A DNA stretch of 64,000 bases from Galeruca laticollis (GCA_963921935.1 OY998180.1:42842811-42906810); one strand, 5' to 3'; positions 9,428 through 20,860 are shown, counted from the first letter of the stretch. Notes: generated by a model not told the origin, from the letters alone. A program made the numbers and translations.

Positions 9428-11419
9428 TTTTTTTTAAACTGGATAGACTTATCCTTTGTAATAAAAATATACTTAATATTTTATTTAGTTTAGATTTACT
9501 TTAAACTTTTTATTATTAGCCCAGTATATAGATAATTTTAAATAGGTGATAAACAATTTATGCTACTTGCATGAGAAATTTCTTATCTCAGGGTAGAGTT
9601 CAAGTATATAAAAATTAAACGGTTTCATTTTTTAATATTAGCGCCAAAATCAATAAATTCTTTATATTTTAAAACAAATTTGTTGATCAAAATATATTAT
9701 TTACTTAATAATTATGAACTGAATACGGTCCTGCCCTGCTTGGAATCAAATCTCTGCACCATTCATAGATGTCAGTTCAAACTTCTACCTATAGAAAATA
9801 GATGGAGCGGAAATCACCAGATGAAATGAAAATCTCAACGTACAGTTTTAAATCGTTCTTTAAAAGAAACAAAACGTTGTTTAATGTGATGAAAATAAAT
9901 ACATTACTCTTTTACAAGCGTTCTTGAAGAAATTCAACTATCTAAAATAATGATTCATTCATACAACAGACACACACTCTGGTGAGATATTAATTCTAAG
10001 GGTGAATTACAATTATGCAACTTGGTATACAAATGAATTATAGAAGATGGCGAACTATAAACTTTTTAGCGTCCATGTAACATTAAAGTTCAGTTCTTTA
10101 CACAAATCGGTAAGTTCGTTTAACTTTTTATGTATTAATAAATTGAATTTAAATACCTTGTTCACTATACTGTTTTTGTTTATTCACCTCAATGATCAGT
10201 TCCTTTAATCTATTTTAGGTTCTCTCTCTCTTGGAATAAATCCGTTCTTCCTGTCCATTTCCACCAAATCAGGAATTGACGCTGTATTTCTTCCAACATC
10301 AAAACACTTTGGATGAATTCCATGATTCAGTGTTTTCTGAAAGGTATTGTCGAGACATTGCTTCCACAATACAACAATTGACCATTTATAAAAGAAAAGT
10401 CACGGTTAGTACCACATAATATATAACAATTCCTTTTTATATTTTGTAGTTATTAATATTTACTTAATTGCTTACATTAACGTATATCTCGTAAGTATAA
10501 TGTATTTGTTTCTTGAATTCCATAGCCAAAACTGATATTTCTCAAATATTTAAAATAATTTTCTTTACCAAAATAATTTTTCTTCTTCCAAATTTTTTTC
10601 TACCCCAAAAAGAGACTTCTTAGTGAATAGTCTACATAATCAACAACTTTTTTCATTCAAATTTTTTTGTCATTAGCAACGTAATTGTCGCTGATGTGAT
10701 TATTTTAAACGTTTATTTACCAATCAAAATTGACTATCAATTTCATCATTGAAAACCTTCACTTCAAACAGTGAATCGTCCCTCCATCATATCAGGACAT
10801 TCTATTCTAAATTTTTCAATTGCTTAAACCTCATATATTGTTTTCTCCCAACAATATTTCATAAACATTTTAACTGACATTTGTTAATCTCTAAGTGTGT
10901 ATGTAAAATGAAAATTCTTAATATTTTTAGATGACAGCTGTTAACTTCAAATATATGTGCAAAATGAATATTCGTTTTGTATATGTCATGCTTTCTGAAA
11001 TTCATATTATTATACAGCTTCCTATCTAGTTATGTCTAAACAGTTACCCTTTCTTATGTTAATATTTCTTTCAACAAATATTGTTTGGTTTCTTCTGACA
11101 AATTCATAAGATTATCTTAATTTCACAGAATAAAGAAACATTAGTTTTTTATCATAAACAAAGTTCTGATACTTAATCTTTTGAATAAAAATTGTGTTAT
11201 TTTATTTCACATAATTTGTTTCTCGCACCTATTCACAATTTTCCCTACGATTATACGGTCTGTCTTGTGTATGCCTTCTCTATCAAATAGTGTATCATAC
11301 AGATTGTCTCCATTCAAATGATAAAAAAAAATCAGACTTAAAAAAATTCTTCTAAATTACAATGCACAATCTTTAATTTTTATTATTTAATATACAGGGT
11401 GTTTCACTCTATAATAACA
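9428..11419 (-). repeat. Family A LTR, complete, shared by two tandem copies
   Basis: About 1992 bp. Its U3 end is TGTTATTATAGAGTG at 11419, directly after the polypurine tract of copy 2; its U5 end abuts the primer-like site of copy 1. It is therefore the 3' LTR of copy 2 and the 5' LTR of copy 1 at once. The first ~560 bp (10858-11417) recur at 16028-16587. No ORF of note is inside. The U5 end is A-rich and does not show a clean CA. Confidence 0.82.
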
Positions 11420-11430
11420 TCCCCTAAATT
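11420..11430 (-). promoter_or_regulatory. Polypurine tract of family A copy 2
   Basis: On the minus strand AAATTTAGGGGA is followed at once by the LTR start TG, the usual plus-strand priming arrangement. Families B and D have the similar TTATTAGGGGGA. Confidence 0.75.
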
Positions 11431-11521
11431 TTGCGTTTATCAAATTTTGATGTTAGGAAAAATTTTATGAACGCAAATTTTACCTTAAACATTTATTATA
11501 TTCCTTTTCTTTACTTCTTCA

Positions 11522-12163
11522 TTAATTATTGTACTTATATAGATCCTTTATATTGAAGACACCTCTTATTTCATCACTTTCCATATATCTCAAAACATAG
11601 CTATTTATCCCGTTCTCATTGTCTATAACATATGGTCCCTCGAAAGGTGGTTTCAATTTCGCACACATTTGTTTGTTCCTATCTGATACCCTTAAAGCAC
11701 GAACGATCACTAAATCCCCTTTTTTAAATGTTGTTTTTATTTTTCCCTTTTTTTCCATTCTCCGTAGGTATTTATTTGCATTGTTTTGCAAATTTTTATT
11801 CACTCTATGCAATACCTTTTCAAATTCTTCTGCAGTATCTATTTCCCATTTTCTCTGAGGTCTCAGTTGTGTCATTAAATAAATTGGACTCTCCATTGTT
11901 ACAGTGTTTGGCAAATTGTTTAAATAATTTTGAATTTCTTCCAGATGATTTTCCCAATTATCATGGTTTTGATCCCACAAAGTTATTCTCACAAACTTTA
12001 TCACTTCCCTAATGTATCTCTCAGATGGATTTGCAGATGGGTGTCGGATACTAATCGTTTTTAAATTTATTTTGTTTCTAAGACAGAATTTCCTAAATCT
12101 TTCATTAGTAAAATAGGTAGCATTGTCTATGATACAATTTTCTGGTTTTATAATTTCCTGCAT
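11522..12163 (-). pseudogene. pol: Family A copy 2 integrase, C-terminal part
   Basis: Continues the integrase core after a frame break: CIIDNATYF holds the second catalytic Asp and NPSERYIREV the Glu, 34 residues apart. Next come HLEEIQNYLNNLP and the C-terminal domain with the GPF/Y-like motif KLKPPFEGPYVI, ending at FNIKDLYKYNN. No chromodomain is seen. The first Asp is in the neighbouring frame (12148-12969). Confidence 0.88.
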
Positions 12164-12969
12164 GTATTCTGATAGTTTTCCATAATTATTCTACTTTTAG
12201 TTGTCTTTGTCGGGTATAATTTTACAAATTTTGAAAATAAATCAACTGCTATTAGGATATCACGATTTCCTTGTTTACTGGGTATCAAATTACTCAGAAA
12301 ATCTATAGCAATTATTTCTCCACATCTTGTTGTTACTATAGACTTTGCTATGTTCTCATTTCTCCTATGTTTACTTTTTCCCAATTGACAAATATGACAT
12401 GTGCTAGTGATTAATTTTGCAATACTTTGGTCCCCCTTACTAATATAATTTTCTCTAAACAGTAACCATAATTTCCTAGCTCCTATGTGTCCATTGTTTC
12501 TATGTAAATTCTCCAAAATTTTTTTAGCTAAATTTTCTGTTATCATAAACAAATCTGCTTCCCCATTTTTCTTTATCCATATTTCTTCTTTCAATTGTAC
12601 TCTTTGTTTCTGTTTTTCTGTCAATTCCATTTGGTCCTCTATGATACTGTTTAAAGAAAATATCCCATCTAGATCTTTCATTATATTTACTCCAATTTTA
12701 ACAATTCTTTTATTTATATCATTATTCCCCTTACTTTCTCTGCTTAACGCATCTGCCACTACATTCGTCTTTCCTGGGATGTATTTAATTTCAAAGTCAT
12801 ATTCTTGTAATATTAAACCCCATCTATGAACTCTGCTATTGCCAAATCTGTTTTTCAAAATAGTTGTAAGCAAAGAATGATCGGTTTCTATTGTAAATTT
12901 TGCTCCTAATAAATAAAATCTAAATTTTGTCACACAGAAAATTATACTTGCCAATTCTAGCTCTGACAC
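12148..12969 (-). pseudogene. pol: Family A copy 2 RNase H and integrase N-terminal part
   Basis: Starts inside RNase H (SELELASIIF, FTIETDHSLL, NVVADALSRE). The integrase zinc domain follows: HRNNGHIGARKLW supplies the two His and CHICQLGK the two Cys. The integrase core begins IIAIDFLSNLIPS (first Asp). The frame is lost at MENYQNTCRKL, where a single-base change shifts it relative to 11522-12163; restored reading is obvious by alignment with the family B integrase but is not needed here. Confidence 0.88.
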
Positions 12970-12995
12970 TCCATAATTTCTTTCATAGTTCTTCG

Positions 12996-14123
12996 TTACC
13001 CTTGATACAAAGCATATGGGTACTCCATGTCATTTTGTATTTGTAATAAGACTCCTGCAAACCTTTCTTTAGATGCGTCCGTTCGTAATATGAAAGGTAG
13101 GTCATAATTCGGATGATAAACTTTCAGTTGTTTAGTAAAAGCTTCTTTTAAATCATTACAAGCCATTTCTGTTTCCTCAGTCCACTTCCATTTATTGTCC
13201 TTCTTTAACAGCTTTATTAAAGGTATCTGTTTCGTGCTCATATCAGGTATCAGACGTTTGAAGTAATTCATCATCCCTAGAAATCCTCTCAGAGATTTTA
13301 GATTTGATGGTCTTTTATACTCTATTATTGCTTGGATCCTCTCTTCATCCATGGACATCCCATTTTTGTCTATTTTATAACCTAGGAAGCATATCTCTTC
13401 CTGATAAAATTTACATTTATTTTGATTTATTTTTAAACCTGCTCTATCTAATTCTTTTAAAATTATTTCTATATGTTTTAGGTGTTCTTCTTCATCATTT
13501 GAGAAGATCAATATATCATCGATATAATGAAGTGCAAAGTCTTCAAATTTATTTAGTATTTGGTGTAATGCTCTAACCAAGGCCGAACAAGCACTTTGTA
13601 TACCATATGGAGCTACACAGAATCTGTACAACACACCATCAATAGAGAAGCCAGTGTAATCTCTACTATCTTCATCCAAAGGAATCAACCAAAAACTGTG
13701 TTTTAAATCAACTTTAGAAAATATTTTCGTATTCGTAATGCGCCCAAAAATTGCTTCCACATTCATCGGAGCCTCGTATTGTGGTACAGTGTATTGATTA
13801 ATATTTCTTGCATCTAGGCATAATCTTAAATCACCATTTGCTTTCTTTACGACCACAATAGGATTTACATATCTTGTGTTACATCTCTCTATAATACCAT
13901 CCTTTAGCATATTTTGTATCTCTGAATCAACTTCTTTCCTATATTTGTAAGGTATGGGATATGTTCTTATTCTGAAATTTCCTATTCCCTTAACTTCTAT
14001 CTTATGTACATAGTTATTTGCCATTCTCATCTCTTTTTTAACTAATCCTTTATATTTAATTATTAAATTCTTCACTTTCTCTGCATATTCCTTATTTCCA
14101 CACACTAATTCCAATTCTTCCAT
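12996..14123 (-). pseudogene. pol: Family A copy 2 reverse transcriptase
   Basis: 375 codons, nearly identical to copy 1. RT boxes: LRLCLDARNIN, FSKVDLKHSFW, YGIQSACSALVRAL, YIDDILIFS and FLGYKI. It is cut from the protease by a TAA at 14124-14126 where copy 1 has a Glu codon, and stops at YQG by the break shared with copy 1. Confidence 0.9.
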
Positions 14124-14126
14124 TAT

Positions 14127-14600
14127 TTAATCCCTCTCCATATTCCATAACTTCCTATTATCCTCTCCAATTGCCAATACTTCCATATTTCCAATCCTTT
14201 CTATATTCCATAACTTCTTATTATCCTCTTCAATTTCCAATTCTTCTATATTTCCTTCTTCAAATTCAATTCTATTACCATTTAATTCAATCTCCATCTT
14301 TTCAAAATCAATTCTTGCTTTATATTTCGTTAATTCATCTATTCCTATAACTATGTCTGATTCTAAATTATCTACTAACAATAATTGCAACTCAACTTCT
14401 TTCCCATCCTTTAATTCAATACTTTGTATTATAGATTTGCTAACTTCACACAATTTCTTTCCGGTTGCTCCTATTAATGTAGCTTTCGGTATTTTAACTA
14501 GCTTATTTTCATAATTTTCAATATTTTCTTCAATCAGTTTTGTTTTTATTATGGATGCTTCCGAGCCTGTATCTATTAATATTTTGACTAGTTTCCCATT
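14127..14600 (-). pseudogene. pol: Family A copy 2 protease
   Basis: Protease frame with ILIDTGSEASI at about 14560-14590 and IVIGIDELTKYKARIDF downstream. No start codon at its head. Upstream, an A8 run near 14608-14616 separates this frame from an open lead-in reading TYEHPREYIKFG in another frame; the same arrangement is in copy 1, so it is an old or inherited feature. Confidence 0.8.
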
Positions 14601-14705
14601 TAATTTTCTCTCAATTTTTTTTCAATCCCATTGCTCCTTTTAATTCCAAATCTTCCCCAAATTTAATATATTCCCTTGGATGTTCATATGTACAGATGAC
14701 ATTTC

Positions 14706-15113
14706 TTACATTTGGTATGTGCTCGATCCAAAATTTTGGTCGGGTTCTTGTTCTGTAATAATTTCCGGTTCTACCGATATCACTCTCTCTTCTCTTCTTT
14801 GAATATTATTTATCCTTCTTTGTCCTCCATTTCCGTTTCCTCTTTCTTCCTCCCTATAATCTTTTCTTTGTTCTCTAATTTCTTCTCTTTGTCGGTTGTC
14901 GTATTGTCCACTTCTGTTATTTTGCTCCCTGTAGTTTTGTTCTCTATAATTGTTATTATTATTGTATCTAAAATTTCTGTTATAATTGTTTTGATTGTTA
15001 AAATTTCTGTTATAATTATTGTTATTTCCTGGATTGTTATTATAATTATTGTTATTGTTATAATCTCCATTGTTATTATATCTGTTAATATAATTATTTC
15101 TGTATTTCATCAT
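14706..15113 (-). CDS. gag: Family A copy 2 Asn/Arg-rich gag tail
   Basis: 135 residues, ATG start, composed of Asn/Tyr-rich repeats (NNNNYNRN, YREQN twice) then a charged stretch (REEIREQRKDYREEERG) ending GSSTYQM. It is in the position of a nucleocapsid but has no zinc knuckle; basic residues could bind RNA. It shares its frame with the downstream protease but is separated from it by stops. The uninterrupted copy shows the empty site of the LINE insertion. Confidence 0.65.
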   Translation of the reverse strand: MMKYRNNYINRYNNNGDYNNNNNYNNNPGNNNNYNRNFNNQNNYNRNFRYNNNNNYREQNYREQNNRSGQYDNRQREEIREQRKDYREEERGNGNGGQRRINNIQRREERVISVEPEIITEQEPDQNFGSSTYQM

Positions 15114-15294
15114 TATATCTTCACGTACCCTAATTGCTATTTATGTACAAAATTATATTTACATATGTTTTTTTTTAATTATTATTTGTTAATTATAAAC
15201 TTTTTATTTACATGTGGTTTTTATATCCCTTCTTGACCTTTTACAATTCCTTATTCGTCTTCTAGATTCCGGTCCAATAATACAGCCTTATTAT

Positions 15295-16020
15295 TCAATT
15301 TAATTTTCTTTTCCTAAATTTCGTTTTGTCCTCTTCTCTTATTGTTTGATTCTCTTCTATCTGCTTCCTAAGTTTCTTAAAATTTTCCACTGTGTCTTTT
15401 TCAATTTTGTTGTCCCCTATCTCATCAATTTTTACCAATAGATTCATCAAAATTTGCGTTTCCAATTTCTTCATATTATTGTTTCTTCTTTTTATTATTT
15501 CATTTTCCATAATACTCTCACTTCCTATCATTTCATTTTTAATTATCCTATTAAAATTTCTTGGATCAATTATCTTTATATTTCTGCCAAGTTTTACTCT
15601 CATTTCGAAATTTTCTGCATAAATTATTGTTTCTATATTCTGTCCTATGGTTTGTTCTATTTCTTCCTTGGTTTCTTGTAATATCTTATTCATTTCCTCT
15701 AACTTCCAATTAAGTTGTATCCCCCTATTATTATTATTATTTGTCTTACCATATGTCACTATTCGTTTTAATGTATTAACATTTGGGTCTGTTATTTTCC
15801 AATAAATCTCTTTTTCATAAATTTTCATGACTTCCTCACTTCCTAGATTCTGTAAATTGCTATCTATCATTTTCTCATTTATTTGTCTTTGTTTTTTACT
15901 TCATCAAATTCCATTTTATTACTTAATTTTTGTTCTATAGTATCATCATTTATATTTTCATTTTGTATCTTTACATCCATTTGAATCTCTTCTTTGAAAT
16001 CCTTTTCTTTCTCCTCCATT
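15295..16020 (-). pseudogene. gag: Family A copy 2 gag, C-terminal part
   Basis: The last 191 codons (15295-15870, IDSNLQNLGSEEVMKIYEKE onward) match copy 1 gag. Upstream the frame breaks where copy 2 lacks one T in a homopolymer (near 15892); homology to copy 1 continues to 16020, where gag is cut and joins LTR sequence. Confidence 0.85.
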
Positions 16021-16027
16021 TAATAAA

Positions 16028-16587
16028 ATTTCATAAAAATTTTAACTGACATTTGTTAATCTCTAAGTGTGTATGTAAAATGAAAATTCTTAATATTTTT
16101 AGATGACAGCTGTTAACTTCAAATATATGTGCAAAATGAATATTCGTTTTGTATATGTCATGCTTTCTGAAATTCATATTATTATACAGCTTCCTATCTA
16201 GTTATGTCTAAACAGTTACCCTTTATTATGTTAATATTTCTTTCAACAAATATTGTTTGGTTTCTTCTGACAAATTCATAAGATTATCTTAATTTCACAG
16301 AATAAAGAAACATTAGTTTTTTATCATAAACAAAGTTCTGATACTTAATCTTTTGAATAAAAATTGTGTTATTTTATTTCACATAATTTGTTTCTCGCAC
16401 CTATTCACAATTTTCCCTACGATTATACGGTCTGTCTTGTGTATGCCTTCTCTATCAAATAGTTTATCATACAGATTGTCTCCATTCAAATGATAAAAAA
16501 AAATTCAGACTTAAAAAAATTCTTCTAAATTACAATGCACAATCTTTAATTTTTATTATTTAATATACAGGGTGTTTCACTCTATAA
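16028..16587 (-). repeat. Truncated 5' LTR of family A copy 2
   Basis: Near-identical to 10858-11417, i.e. the U3-proximal 560 bp of the LTR. The terminal TG is replaced by the adjoining (TA)n tract. The other edge is fused to mid-gag, marking a deletion that includes the primer site. Confidence 0.88.
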
Positions 16588-16589
16588 TA

Positions 16590-16640
<51 letters not shown>
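16588..16640. repeat. (TA)n(TG)n microsatellite
   Basis: Pure TA then TG dinucleotides at the outer edge of the copy 2 LTR. It is followed by AAGGGT..CTTTGGGGA, which recurs inverted next to the (CA)n(TA)n tract at 21497. Confidence 0.95.
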
Positions 16641-16641
<1 letters not shown>

Positions 16642-16977
16642 GGGTAGCTTTGGGGATGTCAAAATTTCGGATATATTAAAGTATACATCAGTTATATATT
16701 TTGTTTTGAATTCATGTATGCAAAATTTTTCTTATTTTATGTATTTTAAATTTTTTTGTGTACCGTGGCAGCTTAGAGGACTTTCGATTTATATATTGAA
16801 AATATACATAGAACACGAGGAAATCGGAACATCTTGAACATATTAATGCATACATTAGTTTCTTATCTTATTGCGAACTGATGCATGCAATTTTTTTTCA
16901 ATTTTCTGCATTGCTAACAAATTTAGCCTTTTTTTGTAGCAGTGTTACTTTGAGGACGGCTTGCATTATGTTTCTAT
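16641..16977. repeat. Unclassified interspersed repeat, no gene
   Basis: Sequence beginning AAGGGTAGCTTTGGGGATG after a microsatellite; related to the inverse complement of 21340-21497. It contains several short GAGGAC motifs. Any reading frame here is microsatellite translation and not supported. Confidence 0.55.
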
Positions 16978-17410
16978 TGTTACGAAATATCACACAGGTG
17001 TAGTCCCTGAATCCGACTCTGTCTAAGCCATGTATGAAATTTAAAATTTAGGCGAATGCACAGGAATATCATCGAACCGTTTACCATTATTTTTTGTGAC
17101 TATTCTTATCTAGACATTTCCAGTCTTATCTAGACATTTCCAGGGATGCGATTGTTTTTGTGTGAACCGCAATCTAGAGTTATCCAGAAAAAAGGGCACT
17201 TAATATATAAAGACTTCCGACCAGCGGCATAGTGAGTTTATACAATAAACAGTAGTGAAGTGTTCATATAAATTAGTTTAAGTGAATATACTGTGTATAT
17301 AATATAAATTAGTGAATAGTTTAGTGAATAAATAAGTTAAGTGAGTAAACCCACCAATTTATAGCACCCGTCAGGATAAACTGTTTTAAATAAATAGGAA
17401 AAACATTACA
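16978..17410. repeat. Solo LTR with 4-bp target duplication
   Basis: 433 bp starting TGTTACGAAATATC and ending AACATTACA (TGT...ACA). Flanks are CTAT at 16974-16977 and CTAT at 17411-17414. A TATA-like AATATATAAAGA sits near 17200 and AATAAA-like motifs follow. A 20-bp direct repeat (CTTATCTAGACATTTCCAG) lies near 17105-17145. No internal element remains, as expected of a solo LTR formed by LTR-LTR recombination. It is unrelated in sequence to the A, B and C LTRs. Confidence 0.75.
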
Positions 17411-17479
17411 CTATTAACTATTTTATCCGTAGAACCAGCAATAATTTACATTCGTAAAAATATACTTACAGGGTTACAG

Positions 17480-18110
17480 GCATATTCCTTTCCCCTTCTT
17501 GAAAATAATCACGTGAAACAGAACTGATTTGATATTTTCCAAAAAGGCAAAATACTATTACATCTAATGAAAGAATAATGGTATTTTCTATTCCCCTTCT
17601 CGAAAAATGTCCAACAATTTGAATATAAAGTTGTCCAAACACGAAAAGTACTATTACTTCAATGTAATAAATCTCGAAAAATATCCCTTATTTTTGTTCT
17701 ATATCTAATTTTTCAAAAAGTAAAAATAACGGCATTTTCCCCCCACTTACTATTACATGTGAAAATAATAGTACTCTCCCTTCATCCTCTCGGAAGATAC
17801 CCAATACTTTGTGTTTCATATTGAGTTGTTCAAGGAGGAAAATAACAGTACTTTTTCTTCCCCTTTACTTTACGTGTTCCATATTAAGTTTTTTAAACAG
17901 GGGTAGTGCAAATACTATTAAATCCAACGTAAAAAGAATAGTATTCTCTTTTCCCCTTCTCGACAAATATCCAATAATATGTGTTCCATATTGTGTTTTT
18001 CAAGAAGAGGAACAGAAAATAATAGTATTCTTCCTTCCCCTTTTTGAAAAATATTCGATACTTTTTGTTCCACATTGAGTTTTTCAAACAGAGAAGTGAA
18101 CTTATTCCTT
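17480..18110. repeat. Decayed tandem repeat, unit about 95-110 bp
   Basis: At least five or six loosely similar units, each with a CCCCTTCTCGAAAAATATCC-like block, a TTGTGTTCCATATTGAG-like block, a TTTTCAAACAGG-like block and an AATAGTATT/ACTATTACAT block. Short ORFs here are by-products of the repeat. Confidence 0.65.
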
Positions 18111-18694
18111 CCTGCTCCAGAAATACTTGATGTTATCGAACGTTATGTATACCTATATATTGATCCTATACAATATCAAAATAAACAATTGACAAATTAT
18201 TGATGAATAAACGTAAGTGTACTTCATTTTTTAATATTTTTAATAAATAATTTATTAAAATTTACCATTAAGACCATTTAATGCAATAATTTGCTAGCTA
18301 GAACAACGCTAGACCATTTCATTATTTTTTAGGTTAAAGTGAAATGTCAAATGAAAATACATAATACAAACAATAACCAACTGTATGACACTAAAAATTA
18401 CTTAAAAAGTGTTCAAAGAGATTTCATTGTGACACTGTTATAATGTCTCTTTTGTACGCGAACTATAAAAATAACTATTTTAAGAGTAGAAGAATTATTT
18501 TTTGAATTTTTTCAGTTTAAAGTGGTATTATATTATTTTAACTTAAAAAAAATTCTATTCTTATGTTGTTATAAATCCTATTTATTTTTATTTTCTTTTC
18601 GAATAGTATTATAGTGTTATAACTTCACTGTTACTTTTCATGTTTTTTTTAAATATATGTTTGCCCCCCCGCCATCCCACGTGACTGGCTACGT
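18111..18694. other. No gene seen
   Basis: AT-rich sequence with a C-rich patch (18664-18690). Nothing codes convincingly on either strand. Confidence 0.6.
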
Positions 18695-19080
18695 CACTAT
18701 CAGCACCCTCTGCTACGAAATATGTTCAACCAAATCAGACTATTTTTTTGGCAGCTATAAATATTTATTGTAAAAAAAAATGTTTAATCAGAATTTATAG
18801 CTTTTAATTCAATTTAATAATATCCCTTAAACCTTAATTTATGTTCCAGGAAACGAAATTAAAACGATGAGCTCCAATATCTATAAACAGGTCAATGCTC
18901 GCGACTTCGTACGCGTGAACGATTTGATATAAAATAATTTCTTTATAGACCACTTCGACTATTTCAAAGACGTCAGATTTCACATTATTTTATAAAATTA
19001 TGGACGTAGAAACAATAGTATGCATCACTGGTGCGCAAGTGATTTTCCACATTCGCGGGATTATATAATTTTTCAAAAAG
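18695..19080 (+). pseudogene. Exon-like block, decayed copy
   Basis: About 80-85% like 20395-20765. A conserved ATTTATGTTCCAG splice-acceptor-like end precedes MSSNIYKQVNARDFVRVNDL, after which a stop and a frame break occur. See 20573-20764 for the open version. Function not recognised. Confidence 0.5.
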
Positions 19081-20394
19081 TAAAAATTACAGCATTTAAA
19101 ATTGGTCATTTATATACACTCCGGCGGTTGTATAGTGCTAACAAACTGAAAATTCTCCAAAAATGACTAGATTGTCGTACTTCAAGTACCATAGCACCCG
19201 TTTTGCTGGCTCTAGTGAGCTGAAAATCAATATGGTTCACCTGAGAGATGTCTTGAACAATATTCAATCATAAAATTGGTGACTCCTTGCACTCCGGAAG
19301 CTGTGTCGTGCTAACAAGACATGTTACGAAAAGTAGCCGACGACAACGACGACGACGAAATACACACAGGATTTTTTTTCTAAAAAATGTTTTTTCGTGT
19401 TGTTCTTACTGAAAAAAACGTAAAATTAACTCAAAAAAACTAAAACTCCAACTTTTTTTGGGGTAACCCAATACTTTTCTCGCATATTAGATAGGTTGGG
19501 CGGAAAAGTAGTAATGAATTGGATGGATCGCCAGCACTGTTCATCGATACTTTCTGGACCGGGCCCAATAGAGATGCTACTAAAACCTTTATGGTTTTTT
19601 TTAACTATGTTACATTGGTATTACATTCAGTGACCCAATCGAAATCAATAGCATTTTTTTGCATTCCCAAAATTCAATGTGATTCATTTTAATCTAAAAT
19701 ATTCATTGAATTCATTGTTGTCTCTCAAAATCGGTTCAATATATGTGGAATCGTACTTCGAAGATTTTATGTATCTATTTATATATAGGCTAAAAAAATA
19801 TAAAATCTATTTTCCTCTTCAAAGATGCATTAAAACTCATGCAATGTGCTGGTTTTGGAATTCGGCAGTAACACAAGTACAAGAATAGCTAATTTTTATA
19901 CTAGTCCCTGTATATTACCCAATGGAATGGAAATAATAAGTTCAAGACTGGATTTGTTAAGTTTTTATTTCGGACAAAATGTAAGAGTTTTCATTTATAA
20001 AAAATAGCTCAAAACGGACTTTTAACGAACTTTTACCATTTGACAATTTAACCTCAAACTTCCACAATGAGTTTTTATAATTTTTATTTTGTGTTAAGTA
20101 CAAGGGCGAGTTCACTCATTGGTGGAATCATACAAAGTCAAATGAATAATTTATATTATCAAACCTTTTCGTTTACGAAATATCCTTTTCATTCGATACA
20201 TTTGACCCGTTTGTGTTCAAACTCTGGTTATATTTTATTAGTCTAGTCGGTATACAGATTCATACAAAAAGCAAATTAATCGATAGAATACTTTTTCACT
20301 TCTTTTTGTTACGCATATCTGCTATGAGGAAAATTCAAAAGTAACTGTAAATGTAACTACATCATCTCGATATAATCAATCGAATAATACTGAT
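19081..20394. other. No gene seen; one short internal duplication
   Basis: A ~47-bp stretch (ACTCCGG..G.TGT.TAGTGCTAACAA type) occurs at 19099-19146 and 19271-19318. Otherwise unremarkable AT-rich DNA without supported coding. Confidence 0.5.
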
Positions 20395-20572
20395 TCAGTC
20401 AGCACTCTCTGGTACCAAATCGGTTCAACTAAATAAGACTAATTTTATGGCTGCTATAAATATTTATTGAACAAAACTATGAATGTTTAATCAGAATTTA
20501 TAGCTTTTAATTCATTTTTTTAATAATCTCCCTAAAACCTTAATTTATGTTCCAGGAAACCAAATTTAAACT

Positions 20573-20764
20573 ATGAGCTTCAATATCTATAAGCAAGTCA
20601 ATGCTCACGACTTCGTACGCGTGGACGATTTGATATCAAATAATTTCTTTACTGACCACATCGACTATTTTACAAACGTCAGATTTTATAAAATTATGGA
20701 CGTAGAAAAAGTAGTATGCATCACTGGAGCGGAAGTGATTGTCCACACTCGTGGGATTATGTAA
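20573..20764 (+). CDS. Unrecognised 63-residue exon-like ORF
   Basis: ATG-started MSFNIYKQVNAHDFVRVDDL, ending VIVHTRGIM. It is preceded by TTTATGTTCCAG, a good 3' splice site, and 5' flanking similarity to 18695 covers the presumed intron too, so the duplicated unit is genomic, not mRNA-derived. Part of it is repeated again just downstream (20768-20860, decayed). Substitutions between the two copies partly preserve the protein. I do not recognise the family; it could be a host exon, a TE-borne exon or chance. Confidence 0.35.
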   Translation: MSFNIYKQVNAHDFVRVDDLISNNFFTDHIDYFTNVRFYKIMDVEKVVCITGAEVIVHTRGIM

Positions 20765-20860
20765 GATTTTACATTATTTGGTAAAATTATCGCGTGGTCG
20801 TAGAAAAAATACTGTACATCACTAGTGCGAAACATATTTTTCACTCCCGCTCGTGTGTAA

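Larger units (their letters stand above)
11522..16587 (-). mobile_element. Family A gypsy-like element, copy 2 (5' deleted)
   Basis: Right to left: first ~560 bp of a 5' LTR (16028-16587), a deletion removing the rest of that LTR, the primer site and the gag N-terminus, then partial gag, gag tail, protease, RT, RNase H, integrase, polypurine tract and the shared LTR. It lies head to tail with copy 1. Lesions: a nonsense codon after protease (14124-14126), the RT/RNase H frame break shared with copy 1, a one-base shift in integrase near 12160, and a one-base loss in gag near 15892. Confidence 0.9.

Noticed and set aside
8010..9504. Several Phe/Ser/Leu-rich plus-strand ORFs resembling membrane proteins
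   Set aside because: Antisense of the Glu/Lys-rich gag, which always reads as hydrophobic Phe/Ser-rich on the other strand.
14600..14620. A8 run as a -1 programmed frameshift site before protease
   Set aside because: The gag-side frame and the protease frame need a +1-type change here, not -1, and both copies carry other lesions; more likely inherited indels.
16604..16837. ORF starting with Cys-Val repeats; also 21267-21713 and 23463-23669
   Set aside because: Translation of TG and TA microsatellites.
17809..18087. Short ORFs on both strands
   Set aside because: Lie in the decayed tandem repeat, no domain, periodic.
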